Assembly (NCBI GenBank): GCA_021651055.1
Contig: JAJHOH010000001.1
Span: forward strand, 2,170,001-2,234,000
Length of the DNA stretch: 64,000 nt
From: Candidatus Manganitrophus morganii
GTDB lineage: Bacteria > Nitrospirota > Nitrospiria > SBBL01 > Manganitrophaceae
Reading direction: 5' to 3'
The position numbers were made by a program, and so were the translations under genes. Within the stretch, counting starts at the first letter, position 1, and every line of letters starts with the position of its first letter. The notes under the pieces were generated by a model. It did no database searches. It had not been told where the DNA came from and worked only from the letters and a program-made list of their open reading frames with translations. Of this stretch, positions 1-7,278 are shown in pieces.

Positions 1-466
1 TTTCTCTTACAATCTTGCTCGGACTTTTATTTACATCGACGACGACCACGTCGTCGCCCCAGGGTTCTTCCAGGGTCTCGAATTGGCTGTCGAGTAAGGC
101 GGGACTCATGAAGTGGTCGGATCGCTCCTCAAGGCGGTTCTTGATCAGGGCCGGGTCTCCTTTCAAATAGACCCACCGAACGGCATCACTCACCTGCAAC
201 GATTGGCGATACGATTTTTTCAGCGCCGAACAGGCGAGCACGGCATTCTCTCCGCGTTGAATCCATTCGCGGATCGCCTTGCGCAAGGCTGCCAGCCAAG
301 GTTGCCGATCGGCGTCGCTGAGCGGAAGGCCCTGCCGCAGCTTTTCCACATGGTCGGGAGAGTGAAACGCATCGGCGTCATAGAAGTCCCAGCCCAATTC
401 TTTTGCAAGCAACTGGCCGATGGTGGTTTTCCCCGCTCCGGTGACGCCAAAAAGAATGATGACCAT
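1..466 (-). CDS. gntK: Gluconokinase, 3' part cut by window edge
   Basis: Phosphorylates D-gluconate to 6-phosphogluconate in the cytoplasm, feeding the pentose phosphate or Entner-Doudoroff routes. The reading frame is open from an ATG at 466 to the left edge without a stop, giving about 155 residues, so it is incomplete. The N-terminus carries a Walker A loop (GVTGAGKT, residues about 7-14) in a MVIILFGVTGAGKTTIG context, followed by YDADAFHSPDHVEKL and LACSALKKSYR, both hallmarks of the GntK branch of the P-loop kinases (full length about 165-180 residues). No transporter or regulator of gluconate metabolism is visible next to it; upstream lies a DUF4157 gene on the same strand. Shikimate kinase is the main alternative, but the DADxFH and CSALKxxYR motifs favour gluconokinase. 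Confidence 0.9.
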   Translation of the reverse strand, partial: MVIILFGVTGAGKTTIGQLLAKELGWDFYDADAFHSPDHVEKLRQGLPLSDADRQPWLAALRKAIREWIQRGENAVLACSALKKSYRQSLQVSDAVRWVYLKGDPALIKNRLEERSDHFMSPALLDSQFETLEEPWGDDVVVVDVNKSPSKIVRE

Positions 467-529
467 GGATTATTGTAGCATTCTACCCGGGTGGTTCGGA
501 TAGGGCGGAAGACCGATGGCGGTGGGTGT

Positions 530-1813
530 TTACTTGATGGCGTCTTTTTTGGGATCGGGGAAGGTGTCGTCCGGATAGGACATCACGACATCGCTGATCA
601 GCTTGCCGTCTTTATCGTACATCAGGTAGCCGAGGTTTGGCGGGGGAAGGGGGCGGACGATGTACCGCTCGGTCGTTCCCTCCGGGAAGATAGCGACCGC
701 CCCGTTCTGGTAGCGAACCATCAGCCCCTTGCCGAAGGGGGTGACCCCCTCCCGCTCTGCGACGTCCAGACCGAAGAGATCTTCCAGGTCGGTGTCCAAG
801 GGAATTTTCGTCGGCCAATTCTCCGTCCCTTCAACGACCACGGTGCGGGGCTCAGGAAGTTCTTTCTTCGGCGCGGGGGGTAGTTTGGGGGGTGTCCCCT
901 TCTGTGTTCCCTGCCAGTCGGTCGTGTGCCAGACCCGAAATTCCTTGCCCTTCCCCTCGTCGCTGATCCAGACCTCCCACCAATAGTAGGGAAAGTTCCC
1001 GCCATACCCGGCATAGAGATAGCCGCGATCCCAAAACCATTGCGGCTTGTATCGCGCAAAAATCACAGCCGCTTCATAATCGCCCCCCGCCCGAACCTCC
1101 CGTTGCGGGTGTTTCTTCGCCCACGCCTCGTACTCCTGCACCGTCAGCTCGCCCGGACCGGGCGGGACTTTCTGGGAGGGCTTCGGTTGCCGTTGAACCC
1201 GATCGGTATGAGAGGCGCGCTGCTGCACCACGTGCGCCAGCTCATGCGCAAGCAAGCGCTTTCCCGCGGCTGTAGCGGGGGCATATTCGCCTGCTTCAAA
1301 AAATAGATCCGAGCCGACGGTGTAGGCCCGTGCTCCCAATGTGCGCGCCGATACCGCCGCCCGGTCGTCCGTATGGACCCGCACATGGCCGAAGTCTTCA
1401 CCGAAGCGGGACGCCATCCACCCGCGCGTCGCCGCATCGAGCGGCCGTCCGGGGGAGGAGACGGCCTCCCGGACAGAGGACGGCACCGCCGTCTCGCCGG
1501 TATGGTCTTCCCGGGCCGGCTCTGTTTGCCATCGTTCGCGAGGGCCTTGTGACTGCATCAGCTGATCGGCTGCGCGGTCTGCTTCCTGCTCAGACCGATC
1601 TGCCGGTGTGCTGACGTTCAATTTGGGTTGGATCTGGGGAGGCGCCGCATTGGTTTGGAGCAAACGTTGGAGGGCTTGGTTGCCGATGGTGTGTTGTAAC
1701 TGTGGAACGGTATGCCTTGCTGCATTGTGTGTGAAGGTAGTTTGAGCCTGCATTTTGGAGCGTGCAGACTGGGGCAGATGATTTTGTTTCTGATGAGGTC
1801 CGAAGGTGTGCAT
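530..1813 (-). CDS. Orphan DUF4157 (eCIS core domain) protein
   Basis: A 427-residue protein. Residues about 41-53 (GNQALQRLL) and 61-86 (IQPKL...DRSEQEADRAAD) are the short motifs that typically precede DUF4157, and residues about 122-200 are the domain itself, ending in HELAHVVQQ with an HExxH-like metal site at 190-194. The rest (201-427) is unrecognised: a Trp/Tyr-rich stretch near 250-290, a Pro-rich linker near 300-320, then a probable beta-rich region. DUF4157 proteins are known as cargo or companions of extracellular contractile injection systems and as polymorphic-toxin N-termini, but no sheath, tube, baseplate or immunity gene is visible here. The ATG at 1813 is preceded by AAGGAT at 8 nt. 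There is no signal peptide. Toxin activity of the C-terminus is only a possibility. Confidence 0.8.
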   Translation of the reverse strand: MHTFGPHQKQNHLPQSARSKMQAQTTFTHNAARHTVPQLQHTIGNQALQRLLQTNAAPPQIQPKLNVSTPADRSEQEADRAADQLMQSQGPRERWQTEPAREDHTGETAVPSSVREAVSSPGRPLDAATRGWMASRFGEDFGHVRVHTDDRAAVSARTLGARAYTVGSDLFFEAGEYAPATAAGKRLLAHELAHVVQQRASHTDRVQRQPKPSQKVPPGPGELTVQEYEAWAKKHPQREVRAGGDYEAAVIFARYKPQWFWDRGYLYAGYGGNFPYYWWEVWISDEGKGKEFRVWHTTDWQGTQKGTPPKLPPAPKKELPEPRTVVVEGTENWPTKIPLDTDLEDLFGLDVAEREGVTPFGKGLMVRYQNGAVAIFPEGTTERYIVRPLPPPNLGYLMYDKDGKLISDVVMSYPDDTFPDPKKDAIK

Positions 1814-1908
1814 TTGCGGCTATCCTTCTGGATGTGGGAGGAAAGCGGTTGGTTCTGGTGAGTAGAAGGCAAGCTGTTTGAATTGTTATGTCGGTTCAGT
1901 TCCCCCCG

Positions 1909-2157
1909 TCAATTGGAGCGGCGTTTCGTTGGGCTGACAGATTGGTGAGCGGCCTTGATCAATATCCATAACGCCTTATTCACAGAGGCGTCGTCGGGAA
2001 ACACCTCCGCGACGTCCGGGCTGAGCAGCACCATAGTGCCGTATTGATACGACTTATAATATTTGCCGCCAACACCGCGGAAGAGATCGCTGCGCTTGTA
2101 TTCGGGGAGCAATTCATCATATCTAACCTTCTTCATCGACTTCTTTTTATTCGTCAT
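1909..2157 (-). CDS. Small antitoxin-like hypothetical protein
   Basis: An 82-residue basic protein. The centre (GVGGKYYKSYQYGTMVLL, then SPDVAEVFPDDASVNKAL) matches a widespread unnamed small-protein family with the pattern GKYxxxYxxGTxVVLLxPDVAxVFPDxxxVNxALR. From memory these are often stand-alone or near toxin-antitoxin modules; I cannot verify a partner, and no toxin-sized gene lies beside it. The start could be the ATG at 2157 or the internal Met eight residues in (MKKVRYDELL, at 2136). It lies 29 bases downstream of the DUF5131 gene on the same strand, so it could be the last gene of the tcmP-DUF5131 unit. Function is unknown. Confidence 0.6.
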   Translation of the reverse strand: MTNKKKSMKKVRYDELLPEYKRSDLFRGVGGKYYKSYQYGTMVLLSPDVAEVFPDDASVNKALWILIKAAHQSVSPTKRRSN

Positions 2158-2186
2158 GAATCAAGATCCCGCTATCAGAAACGCGT

Positions 2187-2921
2187 TTAGACAGGTACCA
2201 ACAATGCATTCGCCTTATCCGGATATTCATCATACGTGCGGCCGTTCAGGACACGCCCGGTCCGTGATTTTCTAACGCCACCCCACTGTTTAAAGAAGAA
2301 AGGAACATTTGCGGCGCGGCATTGATGGAGTATTTCATACACCCATGGTGGCTCCATCGGACGCGCTCCTGGACCTGACTCACCGCCGACAATGACCCAG
2401 TGAATATGCGAGAGCGGAATTTGAGACAGTGGGCCTAACAGAGGTTCACAAGAAAGGAATCTAACAGCGGCTGGAACGGTTTCAAGGTCGGTGACTCTGA
2501 AGAGCATATCGCTGCTTTCAACGCTGACTCCCATCCAAACATTCGAAGGCCACGGCAATTGCCCAGTTACTTCACGCAATCGGTCGCTGCGCTTCGTCAG
2601 AATCTGAAATGTGTGCCGTGGAACAGCTGCCATAACGGCGAAGACACGTTGGATGTACTCAAGAGGAATCTCTTCGTGAAAGAGATCACTCATTGAATTT
2701 ACAAATACCTTCCTCGGTTTTTTCCAGCTGAAGGGTTCATTAATTGCTTGTTCGTGCAGGGTTACGTCAAACCCGTTTCGGTAGCGGTGCAGTCCCATTG
2801 CCTGTAGACGATGGGCAAGCCTCTCAGCATAGCAATTCTTACAGCCCTGGCTCACTTTTGAACAGCCAGTTACAGGGTTCCAAGTTGTATCGGTCCACTC
2901 GATATGTGATTCGGTAGCCAT
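2187..2921 (-). CDS. DUF5131 (phage Gp37/Gp68) three-Cys-motif protein
   Basis: A 244-residue protein of the DUF5131 family, PF07505 (formerly phage Gp37/Gp68). The N-terminus reads IEWTDTTWNPVTGCSKVSQG followed by CKNCYAER, the three-cysteine region (CxxxxxxCxxC) that has been suggested to be radical-SAM-like. Other family landmarks are VNSMSDLFHE, QILTKRSDRL, VWMGVSVES, FLSCEPLLGP and WVIVGGESGPGARP. The last runs into a conserved FFFKQWGG near the C-terminus. The gene starts 5 bases after the end of the frameshifted tcmP gene, the classical partner of this family, so the two form one operon. The true substrate is unknown; roles in nucleic-acid modification or phage conflict have been proposed for related gene pairs but are not shown by this sequence. 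Confidence 0.88.
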   Translation of the reverse strand: MATESHIEWTDTTWNPVTGCSKVSQGCKNCYAERLAHRLQAMGLHRYRNGFDVTLHEQAINEPFSWKKPRKVFVNSMSDLFHEEIPLEYIQRVFAVMAAVPRHTFQILTKRSDRLREVTGQLPWPSNVWMGVSVESSDMLFRVTDLETVPAAVRFLSCEPLLGPLSQIPLSHIHWVIVGGESGPGARPMEPPWVYEILHQCRAANVPFFFKQWGGVRKSRTGRVLNGRTYDEYPDKANALLVPV

Positions 2922-2926
2922 GGATT

Positions 2927-3816
2927 CTACCCCTTATTTTTCAAAATATCATTTGCAATGCCAACAGCGGTCTTTGCGCCCTTCGGATTCCCTGCAGCAA
3001 AACATAACAAAAAGAGCGGAACTCCCTTGGAATTCCGGAGAGCAAGTGTATTTTTTGCCACCGCGGTGAAAACCGTCCCAAGCCGTTCGAGGAAGTAATT
3101 TCCAAGAGAATCGAAATCCGCCCCTTTTTCAAGAGACGAGTCTCCAAACAGAGTTTCTTGAGGAGAGAGCTTATAGAACCGTGTCTTCCATTCTTCGGAG
3201 CCGAAAAAGCGAGTAAGCCGGTCTGCCCAGCCGCCCGTTGGAGGACCTTCACGCTTGAGGAGTCGGTTTACTGCTTGACCCAAAGGATAAAGAATCCAAA
3301 GATCAATTGCCTCAGTAGCGGCGATCTTTTCAATCGTCGACCAATCGACCTGCATCCCGTATGGATCAAGAAAAACGACAGCGCGGTTCTTTTTCCAGTT
3401 CGTTTGTTCACACCATTCCCGAAGAAATATGTTTGCATCGGAAGATTTTATCAAAATACGGTCATGTAAATTGGGGAACTGTTCACGGAGTGCTCAAGTG
3501 TTTCTCTGCACTGAGCATCCCTCTCGACAAAAATATATTCCTCGAATGGGGGCTCGGTCTCTAGGGCTATTCGCGTGCTACCCTTAAAAAAGTTTTCAGT
3601 CTCAGTTGCTTCTGCTTCAGCAAAGAGCGGGTTGATGTCTTCGGAGTGCGGTTGCTTCTCTGTTCGGCTGCCAGAGCCGGCAAAGGCATCTACGTATGTG
3701 ATCCGAAAATGCCTTGCTTGGGGGTTCGTTTTAAAAATCTTCGTATAGGCTTGTAAATATTTTCGGAGGCGTTCGAGTTTCTCTTCAGTCCAATCCCCGC
3801 CAAATCGTTGCGCCAC
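2927..3816 (-). pseudogene. tcmP: Three-Cys-motif partner TcmP, frameshifted
   Basis: Two overlapping frames encode one TcmP protein. The first (3451-3816, GTG start with GGAG 9 nt upstream) gives FRITYVDAFAGSGS, a methyltransferase-like nucleotide-binding loop, and FEEYIFVERD. The second (2927-3454) continues with WKKNRAVVFLDPYGMQVDW, AIDLWILYPLGQAVNRLL and RLTRFFGSEEWK. Family continuity is restored upstream of the second frame's TTG: reading from about 3489 in that frame gives REQFPNLHDRILIKSSDAN, as expected of TcmP. The break therefore lies near 3484-3492 and adding one base after the His codon at about 3490 repairs it. It is either a one-base deletion mutation or an assembly error; a programmed shift is less likely. 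The intact DUF5131 partner follows after 5 bases. Confidence 0.82.
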
Positions 3817-3941
3817 GGGCCGGCTCCAGATCTGCTTTATGACGAAGAACTAAGATCAACACCTAATGAAGACAAAACCTACCGCAATCCTGCTAAGGAT
3901 ACAGCAAGTGGGAGAATTTTCCAAGCCAGAAGAGGATTCGA

Positions 3942-5420
3942 CTACTGCTTCACCACCGCAATGGTGCTGTTCGACGCATTGAGCCCATCCACAGTGGCGC
4001 CGAGGCGGTCCATTTTGCGGATGTAGTCGATGACCTCTTGGGTCACGATCTCGCCGGGGACGAGGAGGGGGATGCCGGGGGGGTAGACGGTGATGATTTC
4101 GGAGCTGATCAGGCCGCCGCTCTCATCGAGCGGAGCGTAGCGGTAATCGCGGAAGAAGGCCTCGCGCGGCGTCATCTGGCCCGCCTTGCCGAACGGAGGA
4201 AGGCTGACCTCGGCAATGAAACTCGATTGGCTCGGCTTGCCGTGATACTCCTTCGACATGTCGCGCAGCGCATCGACCAGACGATTAAGATCGTCCCGCC
4301 GGTCGCCGATGCTGACGATGACCAACACATTGAACGGATCGGCCATCTCGACCTGGATGTGATACTTGTTGTTGAGAATCTGCGAGGCCTGATAGCCGGT
4401 GAGGCCGAGATCCCGGACGGTGATCGTCAGCTTGGTGATGTCGAAATCGCCCATCGGCGAGAAGAGAGGATTTTTCACCATCGCTTTGTCGAAGCAGGAG
4501 ACGCCGGGAATCCGATTGATCTTGCTGCGCGCTTCGGCGGCGAGCTTGATCGCCTTGTCGAGCAGCTTCTCCCCCTCCGTCGCCATCTGCATCCGGGCCA
4601 GATCCAACGACGCCATCAGAATGTACGAGGGGCTGGTGCTCTGAACGAAGCGGAGCACCTGTGCCAGCGTCGTCATGTCGACCCGCGGCCCCTGCGCATG
4701 AAGCATCGACGCTTGCGTCATCCCGCCGATAATCTTGTGGGTGCTCTGGACGACCAAATCGGCCCCCGCCTCGACCCCGGAGATCGGCAGGTCGGGGTGG
4801 AATTTCAGATGCGGCCCGTGCGCCTCGTCGACCATGACCACCAGCCCTTTTGAATGGGCATACGGGATAATCCGCTCCAGATCGGCGCAGATGCCGTAAT
4901 AATTGGGGCTGGTGAGGAAGAGGGCCTTCGCCTCGGGATGGGCATCGATCGCCCGGAGGGTCGTTTCGTAGGTGACGTTGAGGGTCAGTTTTAAATTGTC
5001 ATCGACCGCCGGGGAGAAGAAAATCGGCTCCGCGCCGGAGAAGATCAGGCCGGCCAACACCGATTTGTGCGCGTTGCGGGCGACCAAAACCTTGTCCCGC
5101 GGGCCGCAGGCGGCCAGGATCATCGCATGGTTGCCGCCGGTGGTGCCGTTGACCAGAAAGAACGAGCGGTCGGCGCCGTAGGCCTTCGCGGCGAGCTCCT
5201 GCGCTTCTTTGATCACCCCTTTTGGTTTTTGGAGGGAGTCGACTTCGTCGAGGGTGGTGAGATCGATCGAGAAGATCTTCGGCCCGACAAACTTCCGGAA
5301 GCGGGTCGAAATCCCCTTGCCGCTCTTGTGGCCGGGGGTGTGAAAGGAGACCTTCCGGCTCTCCGCCAGCGACACCATCGCGTCGAAAAGGGGGGTCTTA
5401 AACTGCTCTTGGTCTATCAT
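3942..5420 (-). CDS. speA: Orn/Lys/Arg decarboxylase, PLP fold type I
   Basis: A 492-residue pyridoxal-phosphate amino-acid decarboxylase of the Orn/Lys/Arg (aspartate aminotransferase fold) family, at the usual length of the short bacterial form that lacks the receiver-like N-terminal wing. Landmarks are FHTPGHKSGKG near the N-terminus, FFLVNGTTGGNHAMI, MVDEAHGPHLKFHP, the PLP lysine in QSTHKIIGGMTQASMLH, and EAFFRDYRYAPLDES in the C-terminal domain. It follows speD and an aminopropyltransferase gene, so arginine decarboxylase (agmatine for polyamines) is the likeliest activity; lysine or ornithine cannot be excluded. I chose the ATG at 5420; an in-frame TTG at 5441 adds seven residues and has GGAGGA 15 nt upstream. 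A 9-bp stem lies directly before the ATG. Confidence 0.88.
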   Translation of the reverse strand: MIDQEQFKTPLFDAMVSLAESRKVSFHTPGHKSGKGISTRFRKFVGPKIFSIDLTTLDEVDSLQKPKGVIKEAQELAAKAYGADRSFFLVNGTTGGNHAMILAACGPRDKVLVARNAHKSVLAGLIFSGAEPIFFSPAVDDNLKLTLNVTYETTLRAIDAHPEAKALFLTSPNYYGICADLERIIPYAHSKGLVVMVDEAHGPHLKFHPDLPISGVEAGADLVVQSTHKIIGGMTQASMLHAQGPRVDMTTLAQVLRFVQSTSPSYILMASLDLARMQMATEGEKLLDKAIKLAAEARSKINRIPGVSCFDKAMVKNPLFSPMGDFDITKLTITVRDLGLTGYQASQILNNKYHIQVEMADPFNVLVIVSIGDRRDDLNRLVDALRDMSKEYHGKPSQSSFIAEVSLPPFGKAGQMTPREAFFRDYRYAPLDESGGLISSEIITVYPPGIPLLVPGEIVTQEVIDYIRKMDRLGATVDGLNASNSTIAVVKQ

Positions 5421-5421
5421 A

Positions 5422-5474
5422 TGTGGGGGCCCGTCCGGCAAATGAAAAAGAAAGGGTCCTCCGATGCCCCCACA
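5422..5474 (-). promoter_or_regulatory. Leader stem-loop before decarboxylase start
   Basis: A perfect 9-bp inverted repeat: TGTGGGGGC (minus strand 5474-5466) pairs with GCCCCCACA (5430-5422), with a 35-nt loop. The only good Shine-Dalgarno (GGAGGA, 5462-5457) and the alternative TTG start lie in the loop, and the chosen ATG begins one base after the stem. Folding would place the ribosome-binding region in structured RNA, so translational control of decarboxylase is plausible. This is structure seen in sequence; regulation is inference. Confidence 0.45.
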
Positions 5475-5580
5475 CCCCGCGCTCGCGCTGGCAGAGCCAG
5501 TCGCTCGCTTTGAACTAGATGATGTCTTTTCACGGGGATTCTCAGATAACCTGCATTTAAAGTTCTAAAAAAGGAAACTC

Positions 5581-6501
5581 TCAATGGTACGTGAACAGCG
5601 GATAGTTGTCTTCGATGATCCGCTCTTGTTTCTCCATCTGAATCCGGACCTGCTTCGGAAGATAGAACTGGCCGACGTGGGTTTCCCCATCATAATACTT
5701 CAGCTCACCCTCCACCCGCTGAGAAATGCGCCGGTCAATTTCATTCTGATCAAACGTCCTTGGATCGAACCGCTTCGAGGCCAAGGCGAAGCCCCAGGGA
5801 AGGCCGAACGAGGGGATGGAAGCCTGGTAGGGGGAAACGACGGGGAAAACGGTCCGGAGGGTCTGGTAGACGGCGGAGAAATTCAGCAGGCTGGTGGCGG
5901 CGGTGGTGCCGGCCTGAAGGGAGATCATTCCGTTTGCAGTAAGGCGCTCCATCACCAGGCTGTAGAATTCTTTTGTGTAGAGAAGGTACGCGGGGCCTTC
6001 TTCGACCGGCTCGGAGATGTCGATGATGATGATATCGTAGGTGTCGGTGGTTTCCTCCAGATATTTTCGCGCATCGAGATAGCGAATCTCCGCACGGGGA
6101 TCCTCAAACGATCCTTGGTGCCACTGAGGGAGGTGGCGCTTGCAACTCTCCACCACCTCTTGATCGATATCGACCATCAAGACCCGCTCGACCGATCGAT
6201 GCCGGAGGATCTCCCGGAGGGTCGCCCCTTCGCCCCCGCCGACGATGAAGACCTTCTTCGGCTCCGGATGGGTGAGCATCGCGGGGTGGACCAGCGCTTC
6301 ATGATAAATGAACTCGTCCACCTCGCTCGACTGCATCTTGCCGTCGAGGACCAGACAACGTCCGTAGCTTTTGGTATCCAGAATCTCTACCTGCTGAAAT
6401 TGGGTCTGCTTGGAAAAGACGATCGTGTCGATTCCATGCATGTGCCCTTCAAACGGGGAGAGGTAATCAAGGAACCATTTGTAGCTCTTTGGCTCGGTCA
6501 T
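5581..6501 (-). CDS. speE: ACL5-like aminopropyltransferase (SpeE family)
   Basis: A 306-residue spermidine/thermospermine synthase-family enzyme that transfers the aminopropyl group of decarboxylated S-adenosylmethionine to an amine. Landmarks are VLDGKMQSSEVDEFIYHEAL (residues about 52-71), the nucleotide loop FIVGGGEGATLREIL, the acidic VLMVDIDQEV, and DISEPVEEGPAYLLYTKEFY. The last motif and the EFIYHEALVHPAML region resemble plant ACL5 and thermophile enzymes more than E. coli SpeE; ACL5 has DLADPVEGGPCYQLYT there. The usual DxxDP is DxxEP here. The ATG at 6501 has AAAGGAGAG 10 nt upstream and overlaps the 3' end of speD by 35 bases, implying translational coupling. Product (thermospermine, spermidine or aminopropylagmatine) is undetermined. 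Confidence 0.9.
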   Translation of the reverse strand: MTEPKSYKWFLDYLSPFEGHMHGIDTIVFSKQTQFQQVEILDTKSYGRCLVLDGKMQSSEVDEFIYHEALVHPAMLTHPEPKKVFIVGGGEGATLREILRHRSVERVLMVDIDQEVVESCKRHLPQWHQGSFEDPRAEIRYLDARKYLEETTDTYDIIIIDISEPVEEGPAYLLYTKEFYSLVMERLTANGMISLQAGTTAATSLLNFSAVYQTLRTVFPVVSPYQASIPSFGLPWGFALASKRFDPRTFDQNEIDRRISQRVEGELKYYDGETHVGQFYLPKQVRIQMEKQERIIEDNYPLFTYH

Positions 6502-6901
6502 AATGAACAGGCTCTCCTTTAACCGGCTTGTGAGGCAACTTCTGGTCGCCCAAGGAAAGCAAGCCTCTCTTCATTTCAACCAGAGAGGGGTTCTTCGATT
6601 GTAATTTTGCGACAATGTAAGAGGCGGCGACGGAGGGTTGAAGCGTTTCGCCGCAGGTAAAAATATCAACGGCCGCATAGCCGTACTCGGGCCATGTGTG
6701 GATGGTCAGGTGGGATTCTGCAATCACGACCACTCCGCTGATTCCAAAGGGGCTGAATTTGTGGAACCGACTTTCAATGATGGTTGCTTTCGCTTCCTTC
6801 GCCGCAGTAACCAGAATGTCTTCGATCTTCTTCACGTCATTCAAAATCTTGGAGTTGCAGTCTTTCAACTCCACCAGCAAGTGCGTCCCTAAAGCGTGCA
6901 C
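6467..6901 (-). CDS. speD: S-adenosylmethionine decarboxylase proenzyme
   Basis: A 144-residue pyruvoyl-dependent enzyme producing decarboxylated AdoMet, the aminopropyl donor for the downstream synthase. The self-processing site is Glu62-Ser63 in VVVIAESHLTIHTWPEYGYA; Ser63 becomes the pyruvoyl group. His68 and Cys83 (DIFTCGE) match the catalytic residues of the Thermotoga-type prokaryotic SpeD. Length is typical (about 120-140) with a short C-terminal extension. The start is GTG at 6901 with AGGGGG 8 nt upstream; no nearer ATG fits. It is the first gene of speD-speE-decarboxylase, read from a consensus promoter at 7016-7043 through a leader with two hairpins. Confidence 0.93.
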   Translation of the reverse strand: MHALGTHLLVELKDCNSKILNDVKKIEDILVTAAKEAKATIIESRFHKFSPFGISGVVVIAESHLTIHTWPEYGYAAVDIFTCGETLQPSVAASYIVAKLQSKNPSLVEMKRGLLSLGDQKLPHKPVKGEPVHYDRAKELQMVP

Positions 6902-6927
6902 TCTATTTGCCCCCTTTCGTTATGGGT

Positions 6928-6970
6928 GGGGTGAAGCCACCCCGTTTTGTTTGTTTGTGAGTAGTCTCAC
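6928..6970 (-). promoter_or_regulatory. Two hairpins in the speD leader
   Basis: Between the promoter and speD are two perfect small stems: 6928-6943 (GGGGTG, 4-nt loop, CACCCC) and 6957-6970 (GTGAG, 4-nt loop, CTCAC). The first sits about 26 bases upstream of the GTG, near the AGGGGG ribosome-binding site, whose G run could pair with the C-rich arm. The leader is about 108 nt long. I recognise no known riboswitch class; the arrangement could support leader control by AdoMet or polyamines, which is inference. Confidence 0.35.
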
Positions 6971-7015
6971 CTCCTTTTCTCCTGGAATCAAAAAAGTTAG
7001 AAGAAATTTTTTGTA

Positions 7016-7043
7016 AATATATAGTAATAATTTTTTTTGTCAA
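7016..7043 (-). promoter_or_regulatory. Sigma-70 promoter of speD-speE operon
   Basis: On the minus strand TTGACA (7043-7038) is followed after 16 bases by TATATT (7021-7016) in a very AT-rich stretch, predicting transcription from about 7009. It is the strongest promoter-like match upstream of speD. The surrounding 6902-7278 interval holds only the leader hairpins, this promoter and the divergent plus-strand promoter. Confidence 0.65.
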
Positions 7044-7239
7044 GAATAAAAAATCACCACTAATTGGGGTTGGCCGATGCCGTCTTGTCTATAGGTTGAG
7101 GTTTCCGACATTTGCCCCCTTTTTCAAAAAGAGCCGCTTGTTGAATGAAAGTTTATATCACATATCCACCGATATTCAATGCCGGTTTTGGAAAGAATTA
7201 GCGGGTTTTGAGAGTTATTAGGTCAAAACAACGCTGCAT

Positions 7240-7269
7240 TTGATTTCTAAAGATCGTTTTTGATAGCAT
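7240..7269 (+). promoter_or_regulatory. Possible promoter of permease genes, near-leaderless
   Basis: TTGATT (7240-7245) and TAGCAT (7264-7269) are separated by 18 bases. Transcription would begin at about 7276-7279, essentially at the ATG of the permease gene, which has no Shine-Dalgarno. A leaderless or nearly leaderless mRNA would explain both facts. The match is modest. Confidence 0.3.
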
Positions 7270-7278
7270 ACCTAAAAT

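Noticed and set aside
3451-3454. Programmed frameshift or stop-start re-initiation in tcmP
   Set aside because: The two frames do overlap by TTGA, but family continuity resumes about 35 bases upstream of the second TTG, so a simple indel explains the data better.
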